37,046 nucleotides of DNA, from positions 1-37,046 of the forward strand of contig DASRFG010000009.1 in the NCBI GenBank assembly GCA_035651655.1, read 5' to 3'. The notes under the pieces are model-generated. The model searched no databases. It saw only the letters and a list, made by a program, of their open reading frames with translations, and was not told the origin of the DNA. Positions within the stretch are counted from its first letter, which is position 1, and every line of letters begins with the position of its first letter. Position numbers and translations under genes: made by a program. This document shows, piece by piece, positions 1 to 8,675 of the stretch. The DNA comes from Terriglobales bacterium. Its GTDB lineage: Bacteria; Acidobacteriota; Terriglobia; Terriglobales; Acidobacteriaceae.

Positions 1-742
1 CGATGCTGTCGTGTCTGGTGCGACCTCTTCTCACGTTCTTAGAGTAGTCCGGCAAACGGTCAACGGGGAATTCCGTGACCCCATTTCGCTCCAGAGATTC
101 GATTGGGCGCAGCTGTGAAGCAGATTTGACCGTGTCTGCCGACGTGGCGGTGCCACCTGAGCCCCCGCCAATCGCGTACTGAGAATTCATTAGACAGGTG
201 TTCGCTGGTGACCGTACTGGCGGCTCTGCTGCGGTGGAAATTTCCACGAAACTGGATGGTATCCGGTACGAAACAAGACAATCTGCTCACTATTGACCAG
301 TCAGGAAAACGCTGGCTTCGCAGAGGGAAGCGCAGGATAGTGCTCGGTATCGCCTTTCAGGGGTATTCGTGCGCAGAGTATAAGGCTTGGTCTCACGTTC
401 GCATGTGTTCAGACACGGTCTTTCGCAACATTGCGATTCAACTCGGTGCTGGAGTTGCCCTTCACGACGTATCCGCTCGCGCCAGCCGCGATTGCCTCCC
501 TCGAAATGGCGCAGAGTCGGACTGGCTCACGAGCGAGAATCAAGGTCGCTGAACTCAGGAAAGGCGTCCATGCCGGAGCATATTACCGCAAGGAATTCAT
601 TATCAGTTCTGTTCGTCAAGCAAATGGACGATTCTAAAGCTCTCCGATCTCTACAAGTCGCGAGCATTCAGAAGGGCACACACATCCGAAACTCGTCAAC
701 GACTAGTTTCCTCAGTGAGAATCGGTGGCGCTCGTTGGGAGA
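1..742. other. Left-hand stretch with no recognisable gene
   Basis: Several overlapping open frames occur here (for example 208-552, 387-914 and 431-637 on the plus strand), but they overlap one another, their translations look like no family I know, and none has a clear ribosome binding site. I read this as degenerate or non-coding DNA at the left of the mobile element. A 14-bp perfect palindrome lies at 234-247, but one or two of that length are expected by chance in a window of this size. Confidence 0.5.
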
Positions 743-1453
743 TTATGTCAGTTCAGATAGGGTGACGATTATAGGAGTGTGGTCGGAAGGCTTTTCCTGT
801 CCGCGAGGTTCCTTGTCGATTTCGCAGCCTTCCAGACGATCTGCCAGCGCTGGAGATAATAAGAAATGGTCGATCCTTATGCCTCGATTGTTTTGGAACG
901 CCTGCCGGAAGTAATCCCAAAATGTGAAATGTCCTGTTTCGCCCACGTGCAACGAGCGGAACGCATCCGTATATCCGATGTCCAACATGGCACGATAGCA
1001 GGCACGCGGCTCCGGCTGGAATAAAGCATCGTGCGCCCATGAAGACGGCTTGTGGCAGTCGATGTCCTCAGGAATCACATTGAAATCACCGCCTATTAGC
1101 GTCGGCACACCGTCCTGTTTCCATCGAATCATTTGCTGAGTCAGCCGATCCATCCAAGACAACTTGTACGCAAACCTTTCACTTCCTACCGGATTGCCAT
1201 TCGGAGCATAGACGTTGACGATCCAAATGTCCCTGATGATCACCTCCAAGAACCGGGCATGACTGTCGGAGTCGTCTCCGACGAGAGCCTTAGCAATCGT
1301 CTTCATCGGATCGCGCGAGAGGATCGCAACACCGTTGTATGCTTTCTGCGTCACGGCTACGCTCTCGTAGCCGAGCGCACACGTCAGGTATCCGAACCTT
1401 CTTCGCTCGCTTCTCGCCGAATGGGCAAAAAGCCGCACACCGGTTGAGTTCAT
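743..1453 (-). pseudogene. Exonuclease III (AP endonuclease) remnant, 5' end missing
   Basis: The C-terminal three quarters of an exodeoxyribonuclease III of the Xth family is clear: the segment ending YNGVAILSR, then NVYAPNG, then IGGDFNVIPEDID, and finally RIDHFLLSP and SDHTPI, which contains the catalytic Asp-His pair. Homology starts near position 1375 with ALGYESVAV. The first 25 or so residues of the frame do not look like the family, and the normal N-terminal 50-60 residues, with the Asn of the NVNS motif and the metal-binding Glu of QETK, are absent. I read the minus strand beyond 1453 in all frames and did not find them. The intact enzyme is about 255-270 residues and repairs abasic sites in DNA. 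This copy should lack metal binding, so I call it a 5'-truncated pseudogene cut by a rearrangement in the mobile region. Confidence 0.8.
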
Positions 1454-2204
1454 CGACGGCTGTTCCTTTATTCACTATCCAGGTATTGTCATTGACCTAT
1501 CATCCGCGCGTGAGCACCTTCACCTTTCATGGGGCACTCGGAACTTCAAGAATGATCCTGCCGTTTGCTTGGTCCAAGGTGGTGGTGAAAGAAATCGCAG
1601 GGGTGCATCAGGCGATTCATGTCAGGTCCAAAGAAGGTCCGAGCTATACGATCAGCCGGCAGTTTCGCGACAAAGTACGCCAACCAGAACTTGAGAAGGC
1701 AAAAGAGCAATTCTTGAAGTGGCACGAGCGGCAGACGATAGTGCACGTATGTTTTGCGCATGCGTTCTATGCATTCACCTTCGCGGGCAAAATTGTGGAG
1801 GGCGCCGAGCCTTGGGTGATTAAGCCGCTGAACCAGACAAGTGTTCTCGTTGTCTCATTCGATTCTATTATCTGTAGAGTGCGAATGGATGCACCGCGAT
1901 CTGTACGCCTCGCGCGTCTACCGACAGAGACGACAATAGATGTCTCCGAAGAACACATACAACCCAGCGCACTCGCTCTGGTAGGCGCACTCGTGATGAT
2001 CGCATTCGGGAGACGCACGATGCGAGAAGAAGCTCTCCACCGAAAACTGGCTGGCCTTAAGAACCAACAAGATACCTCGTGTGCCCGGATTCAGGACAAC
2101 GAGAGGGCAGCCAGTCGCAAGCTTGTTGTTCATCCAGCTGCGAAGCAGCCTTGGAGTGGCTGGTGGCGGATTGAACGCTCGAGGATGCTGAGCAATTTGC
2201 ATAC
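1454..2204. other. Stretch with only a doubtful ORF
   Basis: A plus-strand frame stays open from 1339 to 2208. Its first 115 bases are antisense to the exonuclease remnant, so any real start would be later, for example the ATG at 1552. The translation resembles no family I know and has no RBS that decides a start. It could be a decayed gene, since the minus strand also keeps several medium-length frames open here. I do not call a gene. Confidence 0.4.
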
Positions 2205-2987
2205 ATGAAAACGCGAACAGGTATGAGGTTCTCGGAACGAAAGGAACATGAACGTAGGATCATCGAAACTGCCCGGCGAAGAAGTCTTATATTTCCAGCC
2301 GGAGAGCTGATTCCAGATGAAAGGCCTGATTGGGTGATACCCACGGCCTCGCTCGCCATCGAAGTGAGCGAGTTGCTTCCGGCAAAGCGCGCGGGTGCGA
2401 AGTTCTCAGGCCCGCAGGTTTCGTCTTTTCAGGAAGCCGTCGTGACCGCGGCCCAGCAGCACTACTACTCCTCACCTGATGCACCACCTGCCGACGTGCT
2501 GGTGTTTTTTAGGAATGATTGGACCCGGAAGCGCGATGTGGAAGTAATGGCCCAAGCCCTCGCCAGCTTTATTCGCTCCAACTATCCTTCTGGTGATAAA
2601 GATTGCGTCACGCTTCAGTCCGTCAGCCGTGGCGTTCGTGACTGGGTTGATGGCCTGAGCGTCGTGCGCATCTTGCGGGCTTCTGGCCCTTGGCAGGCCG
2701 GCGGAGCGGGAGAGATTCAGAGCGTCACCTATGACTATCTCGCTCAACGGATTGCGGACAAAGATCTGCTGTTACCCCAATACCGCAGGCGCTGGCCGGG
2801 GTTTCAGATGTGGTTGCTGCTCTCGACAAGAATCCAGGTGCTGCACAGCGTCTATATTCCCCACGATATCAATGCCTCGCAATTTAAAACCGGCTTCGAC
2901 AAGGTGCTCATCTCGTGCTCGGACAATGGCGTCCTTGAGCTTCAACACAACCTTTTTTCCTCAACATCCACAGCCTTACCTGATTGA
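2205..2987 (+). CDS. Hypothetical protein, possible PD-(D/E)xK-like fold
   Basis: The protein has 260 residues, no signal peptide and no membrane segment. I do not recognise it with certainty. An early stretch has a Glu/Arg-rich helix (residues 10-25), then RPDWVIP (about 40-46) followed by SLAIEVSELLP (about 49-59). This layout of helix Glu, PD, and a hydrophobic strand carrying ExS resembles the active-site core of PD-(D/E)xK nuclease-like proteins, but the usual Lys after the Glu is absent, so it may be inactive or only a loose likeness. The ATG at 2205 is preferred; a second ATG six codons later is possible. It lies 146 bp before the next same-strand gene with a hairpin between them, and both look like cargo of the mobile element. 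Confidence 0.6.
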   Translation: MKTRTGMRFSERKEHERRIIETARRRSLIFPAGELIPDERPDWVIPTASLAIEVSELLPAKRAGAKFSGPQVSSFQEAVVTAAQQHYYSSPDAPPADVLVFFRNDWTRKRDVEVMAQALASFIRSNYPSGDKDCVTLQSVSRGVRDWVDGLSVVRILRASGPWQAGGAGEIQSVTYDYLAQRIADKDLLLPQYRRRWPGFQMWLLLSTRIQVLHSVYIPHDINASQFKTGFDKVLISCSDNGVLELQHNLFSSTSTALPD

Positions 2988-3060
2988 CAAATCTTTCAAG
3001 TGCCGCGCATCATACGCGCCGCAACGAGCCTGGATAGCTGGCGGCCCGATCACCGCCAGT

Positions 3061-3090
3061 GAAAGGGCGGTACTTCTCGGCCGCCCTTTC
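3061..3090 (+). terminator. Strong hairpin after the 2205-2987 gene, terminator-like
   Basis: Perfect 10-bp inverted repeat: GAAAGGGCGG at 3061-3070 and CCGCCCTTTC at 3081-3090, with a 10-nt loop. It lies 74 bp beyond the stop of the 2205-2987 gene and 44 bp before the next start. No T-tract follows, only a short A/T-rich stretch, so it may be a weak terminator or an mRNA-end hairpin. Confidence 0.45.
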
Positions 3091-3133
3091 CAGGAAATTT
3101 GAAATTCGAGAAGGTCACACGGGAAGGTGACCG

Positions 3134-4225
3134 ATGCCGAAGTGCGACACGTCCTCAGCCAGCGGAACTAGCAAAGCGTTTTCCATTGAAGCGTCGGAAA
3201 ATGCGAAGCACCGTGTATCCGACGCACACTCGATTAAGACCTTAATCGATGCGCTGGAAGTGATGCACAAGAGCCCAGCTCTCGCCCGAATCCGGAAAGC
3301 TTTGTCCGAACATCGCGACGCACATCATAAAGGCTTCTTCTACATCTGCCCGGGATCACCTTGTTCGCAGTTTGAAGAGTACGTTAGGACATATGTTGAA
3401 GCTGCTCAGAATGAAATTGACGCTCCTGAAGCTGTTCAAAAGCTCGAGCAAGCAATCGAAAACCGAGCCCAACTATTGGCGGCCAGTAAGGCTAAGCATG
3501 CGGACGAGAGTAGCCATCCTATCAACTGGCTCGAATCACCCTTCGATCCTGTACGAGTGTGGAATGAAAAATATCCTGGGCTAGATTTCCATCGCGGTCC
3601 ACATAAGAATGCAGATCCTGCAATCTCAGCCAAGTACTACGTGAGGTTCTGTGAAACCGGGAGTGAAGAAGTACTCTTTGACTTTATGGATGCACATCGC
3701 CTCGAGTTTGAGTGCTCTGGATGGGCTGTGAAAGCGCTCGGGAGAAGGTTGCTGGGACAGGAAGGACGGACACCCCACCAACCAGGAGCACTATTCCGAA
3801 AATGCTGGAAATACTTAAAACGGCAGGCAGGCCCACCTACAGTTCCCCAGGTTCCCCAGCTGTTCGTATTGGCTATAGCAGATACAGAAAACGCCAGATT
3901 CTCTAGAGACCATCGAACACATTTTGGCCAGGCTGCAATGTGGGTCACCAAAAAGCGTCGACCATCTAATTCTCTTGCGATGTTTCGGAAAGATTACCCT
4001 AATGCCTGCAAATGCACCGATGACATCGACTTTAAGTCACTCGAGGAAGCGGGTTGGAGATGTCAGGAGTGGTCTCGCGACGGCAACACGTACAAAGCCA
4101 ACGTGCTGCAAGAATACGTCGGAATAGTGTGCGGCGTGTCTAGCAAAACGCTAAGAAATTGGCGTTCCCGTCTGAAAGGCACCAAACGCCGGGTTCAACG
4201 GACCAAATCAGCTCGCCATAGGTAA
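3134..4225 (+). CDS. Hypothetical protein with HTH-like C-terminus
   Basis: The protein has 363 residues, is soluble and has no family I recognise. The first third is helical with charged residues and includes a Cys pair in CPGSPC (about residues 73-78). The middle has many aromatic residues. The last 40 residues hold a short HTH-like segment (VCGVSSKTLRNWRSRL) and end in a very basic tail, which suggests nucleic-acid binding. The ATG at 3134 follows a purine-rich AAGGTGA stretch that can serve as a ribosome binding site. Together with the 2205-2987 gene it forms a two-gene block inside the mobile element. Such blocks often carry accessory functions, including defence, but nothing in the sequence proves that. 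Confidence 0.6.
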   Translation: MPKCDTSSASGTSKAFSIEASENAKHRVSDAHSIKTLIDALEVMHKSPALARIRKALSEHRDAHHKGFFYICPGSPCSQFEEYVRTYVEAAQNEIDAPEAVQKLEQAIENRAQLLAASKAKHADESSHPINWLESPFDPVRVWNEKYPGLDFHRGPHKNADPAISAKYYVRFCETGSEEVLFDFMDAHRLEFECSGWAVKALGRRLLGQEGRTPHQPGALFRKCWKYLKRQAGPPTVPQVPQLFVLAIADTENARFSRDHRTHFGQAAMWVTKKRRPSNSLAMFRKDYPNACKCTDDIDFKSLEEAGWRCQEWSRDGNTYKANVLQEYVGIVCGVSSKTLRNWRSRLKGTKRRVQRTKSARHR

Positions 4226-4403
4226 CAATTCGTCATTCTCCTTCCTGAAGTTTTTTGCTGCCTTACTCCTCAATAGCATACGCCTGGCTGTGTTCCGGGT
4301 AGAGCTGCGTTCTAGCCTATATTCACGAGAAGCAGCAAGATTGCCGTAGCTAGGCGTTTCACGCACGCTAAAGCGTTGACCCCATCGGTTTCACGGAATT
4401 TCT

Positions 4404-4742
4404 ATGCGTATACGTGTTTTCTCGCACGACTCCAATCCAGCCGTTGATCCTCCTCTGTGCCACAAGTCTGAAGCCTACGTTCTGGACCTCCTCAAGAAAC
4501 TGCGGGCATTCCGCATTGACGACCGCTCGGTGCAGCTCTATCCCCCGGATGAGCACTCAGGTTGGGTACCGCGCGTGATCAATCGGCCGCGGCACTGGCA
4601 ACCCATACGCGGCGTTTTGCAGTTTGTTGAGGGCGACATTGAGGGACGAAAGGGGAAATTTTCTTATCCGATTCCGGCATGCGGCGCGCGCACGCGTCCA
4701 GTGAACGTGTGGGAAATCAATGGCCGGCCACGGCCGGCATAG
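4404..4742 (+). CDS. Small hypothetical protein
   Basis: The protein has 112 residues with no signal peptide or membrane segment and no family I recognise. Visible features are an early CHKSEAYVLDLLKKL helix, several Trp and Pro residues in the middle, and a second half rich in Gly and Arg. The stop lies only 25 bp before the start of the XRE-type gene, so the two may be co-transcribed. Overlapping minus-strand frames (4368-4556 and 4557-4778) are shadows. Its place between cargo genes and the phage-type replication genes suggests an accessory phage or island protein. Confidence 0.5.
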   Translation: MRIRVFSHDSNPAVDPPLCHKSEAYVLDLLKKLRAFRIDDRSVQLYPPDEHSGWVPRVINRPRHWQPIRGVLQFVEGDIEGRKGKFSYPIPACGARTRPVNVWEINGRPRPA

Positions 4743-4767
4743 GAATTTATTTACGGAAGGAGGAAGA

Positions 4768-4992
4768 ATGGAAATCAAAGACTTACGAAAGTTGGCCGAT
4801 CTAACCCAGTTTCAACTCGCACAACGATCCGGCGTAAGCCGAATGAAGCTCAGCCTAGCCGAATGCGGCCAGCTTGAACTTAGATCCGAGGAGGAAACCG
4901 CAGTCCGCAAAGTGCTCTTGGACCACATTGCTAGCAGGGCAAACCAACTTAAGGGCGTGCTTTCCACCAAGGGACCTGCACTAGCAGTTTAA
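4768..4992 (+). CDS. XRE-family helix-turn-helix regulator, small
   Basis: The protein has 74 residues, almost entirely one Cro/C1-type HTH domain: DLRKLADLTQFQLAQRSGVS (about residues 4-23) is the typical helix 1-turn-recognition helix pattern, followed by SLAECGQLELRSEEE in the place of the fourth helix. The frame stays open to 4720, but the ATG at 4768 is chosen because GGAAGGAGGAAG sits at an ideal distance before it. It probably binds operators of the mobile element as a repressor or Cro-like switch. There is no dimerisation or peptidase domain, so it is not a full CI-type repressor. It is followed 47 bp later by the secreted-protein gene. Confidence 0.8.
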   Translation: MEIKDLRKLADLTQFQLAQRSGVSRMKLSLAECGQLELRSEEETAVRKVLLDHIASRANQLKGVLSTKGPALAV

Positions 4993-5039
4993 GTAGAACG
5001 CACTTTCAAGCCTAGCTTCTAACACAAAGGACAATCCCC

Positions 5040-5552
5040 ATGTTTAGACGGCTCATTACCGCGTGCGCAGTGGTGTTTATGGCCGCAGCCTCGTTAGCTC
5101 AGGACCGTGGAACCATCATCCAGATCCAGAACGCCGGGACCACGATTGGGACATTCGTAAAATACCTGCGCCTGAACTGCGATGCGGGAAGTACCTGCAC
5201 GCTATCCAGTGGGACAGTCAACATCACGGCAGCTGCGGGCGCGGCACCACGTATCGATCAGGTGACGGACCCCACGGCCAACAAGTCGTTTGACATGACG
5301 ACCCGCACCCTGAACTTCAATTTCACCGGCGACTGGGGAGCGGGATTCGGCTACAGGCTTGTCTGGTGCCCGGCCGAGCTGCTGCCAGAGCGATCGCGCA
5401 CGCTGTCTTTCAAGCGCTTCTCTGATCACATTAGCGCGCACCATCGCAATCTGAGTCGGTTACATTCCGCCGCGCGATCCAACCTTCTGATGAGGACCAC
5501 ACGGCTTTGCTCCTTGGGGATCCTATCTCCGGATCGGAGTTACCGTGAGTAA
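5040..5552 (+). CDS. Secreted protein, apparently shortened; phage-tail-like N-terminal part
   Basis: The protein has 170 residues. The N-terminus is a clear signal peptide (MFRRLITACAVVFMAAASLAQ) with likely cleavage after LAQ. Residues 22-115 are rich in Thr, Asn and Gly, including IDQVTDPTANKSFDMTTRTL and NFTGDWGAGFG, of the kind seen in tail-fibre or structural proteins from phage-like regions. After residue 115 the composition changes sharply to Arg, Ser and Leu, with no sign of the same fold, as expected if a deletion or frameshift joined the true N-terminal part to unrelated DNA. Its stop overlaps the start of the YdaU-like gene by 8 bp. It may be a remnant; the likeness to tail proteins is pattern recognition only. 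Confidence 0.5.
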   Translation: MFRRLITACAVVFMAAASLAQDRGTIIQIQNAGTTIGTFVKYLRLNCDAGSTCTLSSGTVNITAAAGAAPRIDQVTDPTANKSFDMTTRTLNFNFTGDWGAGFGYRLVWCPAELLPERSRTLSFKRFSDHISAHHRNLSRLHSAARSNLLMRTTRLCSLGILSPDRSYRE

Positions 5553-6399
5553 TCCATGGAGTCCTTTTTATTGGCGCGATTACATCGGTGACACCGGGCA
5601 CCTGTCCTTGGTGGAACACGGCGCCTATCTGCTACTCATGGCGCATTACTACATGACCGGTGCGCCTCTTCCTGCGAATGCAGAGCAATTGCATCGGATT
5701 TGCCGGGCGTTTGCGGCTGCAGAACGGGATGCATGTCAGTCGGTGCTCAATCAGTTTTTCAGTCGCGATGGCGATGTCTACCGAAATGCTCGCGCGGATG
5801 CAGAAATCAAAAAAGCAAAGAAAATCAGTGAGGTACGCTCAAACGCGGCGAAATCTCGGCATGCAAATGCTGATGCAAATGCACCCGCAAAAGCTGAGCA
5901 AATGCACACACAACCACAACCACAAGCACATAGACAACTGCAGAAACAAGGGGGAGCGGCTTCGCCGCAAATCGTCCCCTCTCAAGCAATTCCTCCGAAT
6001 GTTCCAAGTGGAACGTCGGAACGAGTAGCCGAGGAATGTGCAACGCCCGAAGGGTTGACTCAGGTCGAGTATGGCCGCCGCCTGCTCGATGACCTAGGTC
6101 TTCCCGCATCCGGGAATCTCGTGGTGGTCGCGCAAACCATATCCGCGGATGCGAAGAAATTTGGTATCAGCAAAGCCGAGTCCTTTGAGGTCATTCGGCG
6201 CCAGGCTCTCAGCGATCAGGAAGCGGGGATCGAGATCAATCGGTTTTACTTCACGGATGCAAAATTTCGCACGAAAGCAGGACGGAATGGAAACAATCGA
6301 GCACAACAGCGACAAACTGACACTATCAACGCAGTCGAAGAAGCCAAAAGAATCATGGCTGATCGAGCAACTCGGACTGATAGCAGTGCGGCTGGGTGA
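5545..6399 (+). CDS. YdaU/DUF1376-family phage replication protein
   Basis: The protein has 284 residues. The first 90 match the DUF1376 (YdaU) domain typical of prophage replication modules: PWSPFYWRDYIGDT, then SLVEHGAYLLLMAHYY, then PLPANAEQLHRICRA. A Gln/Ala/Lys-rich linker (about residues 105-150) leads to a second helical region (about 165-235). The start is the GTG at 5545, which has CGGAG before it and gives the expected family N-terminus. The last 113 bp overlap the next gene in another frame, so the two are probably translationally coupled. Members of this family sit beside helicase loaders and are thought to help start phage DNA replication. Here it gives the element a phage-like replication module. 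Confidence 0.8.
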   Translation: MSNPWSPFYWRDYIGDTGHLSLVEHGAYLLLMAHYYMTGAPLPANAEQLHRICRAFAAAERDACQSVLNQFFSRDGDVYRNARADAEIKKAKKISEVRSNAAKSRHANADANAPAKAEQMHTQPQPQAHRQLQKQGGAASPQIVPSQAIPPNVPSGTSERVAEECATPEGLTQVEYGRRLLDDLGLPASGNLVVVAQTISADAKKFGISKAESFEVIRRQALSDQEAGIEINRFYFTDAKFRTKAGRNGNNRAQQRQTDTINAVEEAKRIMADRATRTDSSAAG

Positions 6400-7087
6400 G
6401 ACCGTCACCGCGGAGCGGCTGGCGCTGTATGTCGATGATCTAGCCGACTTATCGCTGGAACAACTCGAGCGCGCATTGTGGCGAGCCCGCCGCGAACTGA
6501 ATTTCTTCCCGAAGATCGCCGAGATTCGTGAACGGGCCGGCGCGGATCCGGAAGAATGCCAGGACGCAGAAGCGCACAGAGCCTGGGGTGTAGTGGTGCT
6601 TTATTCAGATAAGTGGGTCCATGCTGATCCACAGGGCTGCTACGTACCACAGCAAGGTTGCCGCTCAGGCCAACCTCCGCAACTAGATCAGCGCACTCTT
6701 GACTGCGTCCGCCTTCTCGGCGGATGGAAACGGCTCAAAACTGCCAGTGAAGATGACGTCCCATTCCTAAAGAAGGATTTCATCGAGGAGTACAAGCGCT
6801 GGGATGCCGTTGCCCGCATTGACATCGCACACCTGATTGAAGCGGTTCCGGAGGTTAAGCGACTAGTTGCCAAACCGATTAACCTGCCAACACCTGCAGC
6901 GCCACAAGAACAGCGTCAGAGGTCGAAGATCAAACCGGTGGACGAGCCACTAACCCCGGTGCAGATCCGCGATCGTCGCGAAATGCTTCGTCAGCAAGCC
7001 ATCGTCGCAGCGGCACGATTTCGAAAAATGGGTGACGGTGTTCCAGAAACCCAGAGCTCTGTGGCAAACCCAAGTTGTTGTGATTAG
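6287..7087 (+). CDS. Phage-type replication protein, helicase-loader-like
   Basis: The protein has 266 residues with the start at the ATG at 6287, which has GGACGG upstream; the frame is open to 6149 but that part is antisense-like. The N-terminal helical block ends in AERLALYVDDLADLSLEQLE and FFPKIAEIRERAG (about residues 35-80), a pattern shared with small phage proteins that bind or load replicative helicase, such as those of the G39P type. The rest has two Cys-containing stretches and a basic Pro-rich tail. It overlaps the DUF1376 gene by 113 bp, an overlap common in phage replication cassettes. I am fairly sure it belongs to the replication module, less sure of the exact role. Confidence 0.6.
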   Translation: METIEHNSDKLTLSTQSKKPKESWLIEQLGLIAVRLGETVTAERLALYVDDLADLSLEQLERALWRARRELNFFPKIAEIRERAGADPEECQDAEAHRAWGVVVLYSDKWVHADPQGCYVPQQGCRSGQPPQLDQRTLDCVRLLGGWKRLKTASEDDVPFLKKDFIEEYKRWDAVARIDIAHLIEAVPEVKRLVAKPINLPTPAAPQEQRQRSKIKPVDEPLTPVQIRDRREMLRQQAIVAAARFRKMGDGVPETQSSVANPSCCD

Positions 7088-7101
7088 GTAGTCGAAACAC
7101 G

Positions 7102-7389
7102 ATGGCCAATGCGTTCGACAAACAAATGATCTCGGAACACAAAAGCGGGGACCCACAGCCAGAATGGCTCGATCTCAAAGCCCTTCGGCGCTATGCCTGC
7201 ATCTCGGAGCACACCCTCCGCGACTGGATTCATCGCGTAGTCGATCCGTTGCCGGCCGTCCGAGTGGGAACTAAAATTTTGATCCGCCGTAGCGTTTTCG
7301 ATCGTTGGTTGGAAGCCCACCAGGTCAAGACTGTTGACGTACAGTGTATTGTGGAAGACCTCGTGAGCGGAGTCATGGAACGGGTCTAA
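7102..7389 (+). CDS. Excisionase-family HTH protein
   Basis: The protein has 95 residues. Residues 23-72 hold a MerR/excisionase-like winged HTH: WLDLKALRRYACISEHTLRD, then LPAVRVGTKILIRRSVFDRW, the usual layout of proteins such as Xis or AlpA that bend DNA at att sites and direct excision. Its stop codon overlaps the integrase start (TAATG at 7387-7391), so the two are co-translated, which supports a recombination-directionality role. It could instead only regulate integrase expression. Confidence 0.75.
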   Translation: MANAFDKQMISEHKSGDPQPEWLDLKALRRYACISEHTLRDWIHRVVDPLPAVRVGTKILIRRSVFDRWLEAHQVKTVDVQCIVEDLVSGVMERV

Positions 7390-8675
7390 TGGGCGTGAAA
7401 ATTCGCAAACGCGGTGGTAAATGGTACCTGTTCGTGAACTATCACGGACGGCGCAAAGCGAAGTGCGTCGGCACGAGCCGGGAACTCGCAGAGCAGGTAC
7501 GGCGCCAAGTCGAAGCCAAGCTCGCCCTCGGGGACCTCGCGCTCTTTGACGGCCCCGAAAAATCCGAGAGCTTCGGTTCCTACGCGGATAAGTGGCTGAG
7601 GGACTATGCCCGAGTGGAATGTAAAACTTCGACCGCTGACGGATACGAGGGAATCATCGAGCAGTACCTCCGGCCTCGGTTCGGGAACCGCCCGCTCGAT
7701 CAGATCAAGCGCGACGACATCAAGGCGATGATTAGCGCGCTGATCGAGAAAGAACTATCGCGCAACACGGTCAGGAACGCACTAGGTGTGATCCGGGGGA
7801 TATTCAACGAGGCGATGGAGGCGGGTATCGTCGAAGTGAATCCCGCTGCGCGCCTCGGTCGTTTCACGCGGACCGCGAAGACCACGGAGATCAAGGGAAT
7901 CTCTTTGGCGCCGGCTGAAGCCGAGCAATTTCTCCAGGCAGCGAGAGAGATTTGCCCTGAGTATCACCCGCTCTTTCTGATGGCATTGCGAGCAGGTCTG
8001 CGTCGCGGCGAACTGGTTGCCGTGCGGTGGGGAGACATCCAGTTCGGGAAAGACGAGCAGGATGCGAATCGCTACATCGTCGTTCGGCACAACTATGTGC
8101 GCCGCGAGCACACCACAACGAAGAGCAAGAAGAGCCGACGTGTTGACCTGTCCCGCGACTTGCGGAGGGCGTTGATTGAACGGCGAGATCAGCACCTTCT
8201 GGAGGCGTTCCTGAAGGGTAAGCATGACATTTCGGACGATCTGGTCTTCGCATCGCCGGAGGGCACGATCCTCGATCCCGACAACCTCTACCATCGCTAT
8301 TTTCGGCCAGTTCTCACGAAGGCTGGGCTTCGGAAGATCAGGCTTCACGATCTCCGGCACACGTTCGGCTCGCTGCTGATCCAGAGCGGGGCGTCGATAG
8401 TGTACGTGAAAGAGCAGATGGGCCACAGTTCGATCCAGGTCACCGTCGACATTTACGGGCACCTGATCCCAGGAGCAAACGTCTCGTTTGTGGATCGGCT
8501 AGATCTGGCCGAAAAGAGCGACGAAAAGGCTGAAGAGGGCCAGCAACAAAACGCAACCCAGGCGCAACTGGCCGGCGAGACTGAAACTGAAATTCCTTCC
8601 GAAGTTGTTGATTTGACTGGTGGCGGCGGTTGGACTCGAACCAACGACCTACGGATTATGAGACCGTCGCTCTAA
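7389..8675 (+). CDS. int: Tyrosine recombinase (phage-type integrase)
   Basis: The protein has 428 residues with the start at the ATG at 7389, overlapping the stop of the excisionase-like gene. An N-terminal arm-binding region (1-60) and a SAM-like core-binding domain (about 60-165) precede the catalytic domain. All catalytic residues are visible: Arg205 in GLRRGEL, Lys245 in TKSKKS, His320 and Arg323 in HDLRHTFGS, His346 in MGHSS, and Tyr356 in VDIYGHL. The enzyme should integrate and excise the element at the adjacent tRNA-Met. The last 18 residues (about 411-428) and the stop lie inside the tRNA-Met gene read antisense, so the reading frame crosses the attachment site. The C-terminus after about residue 375 is a poorly conserved tail. 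Confidence 0.93.
   Translation: MGVKIRKRGGKWYLFVNYHGRRKAKCVGTSRELAEQVRRQVEAKLALGDLALFDGPEKSESFGSYADKWLRDYARVECKTSTADGYEGIIEQYLRPRFGNRPLDQIKRDDIKAMISALIEKELSRNTVRNALGVIRGIFNEAMEAGIVEVNPAARLGRFTRTAKTTEIKGISLAPAEAEQFLQAAREICPEYHPLFLMALRAGLRRGELVAVRWGDIQFGKDEQDANRYIVVRHNYVRREHTTTKSKKSRRVDLSRDLRRALIERRDQHLLEAFLKGKHDISDDLVFASPEGTILDPDNLYHRYFRPVLTKAGLRKIRLHDLRHTFGSLLIQSGASIVYVKEQMGHSSIQVTVDIYGHLIPGANVSFVDRLDLAEKSDEKAEEGQQQNATQAQLAGETETEIPSEVVDLTGGGGWTRTNDLRIMRPSL
8618..8660 (-). other. Putative attachment site (att) in the tRNA 3' half
   Basis: The integrase gene runs into the 3' end of tRNA-Met, the usual layout when an element has inserted into a tRNA by its 3' half. The crossover should lie within the T-arm and anticodon region (about 8618-8660). 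I looked for a second copy of the tRNA 3' half in the left part of the window and saw none, so the partner att site is probably outside it or decayed. Confidence 0.55.

Noticed and set aside
234-247. Perfect 14-bp palindrome GTGGAAATTTCCAC
   Set aside because: About two such palindromes are expected by chance in this length, and no gene start lies next to it.
1-8618. Second copy of the tRNA-Met 3' half as the far att site
   Set aside because: I searched by eye for the T-arm and acceptor sequence and found no copy; the far end is probably outside the window.
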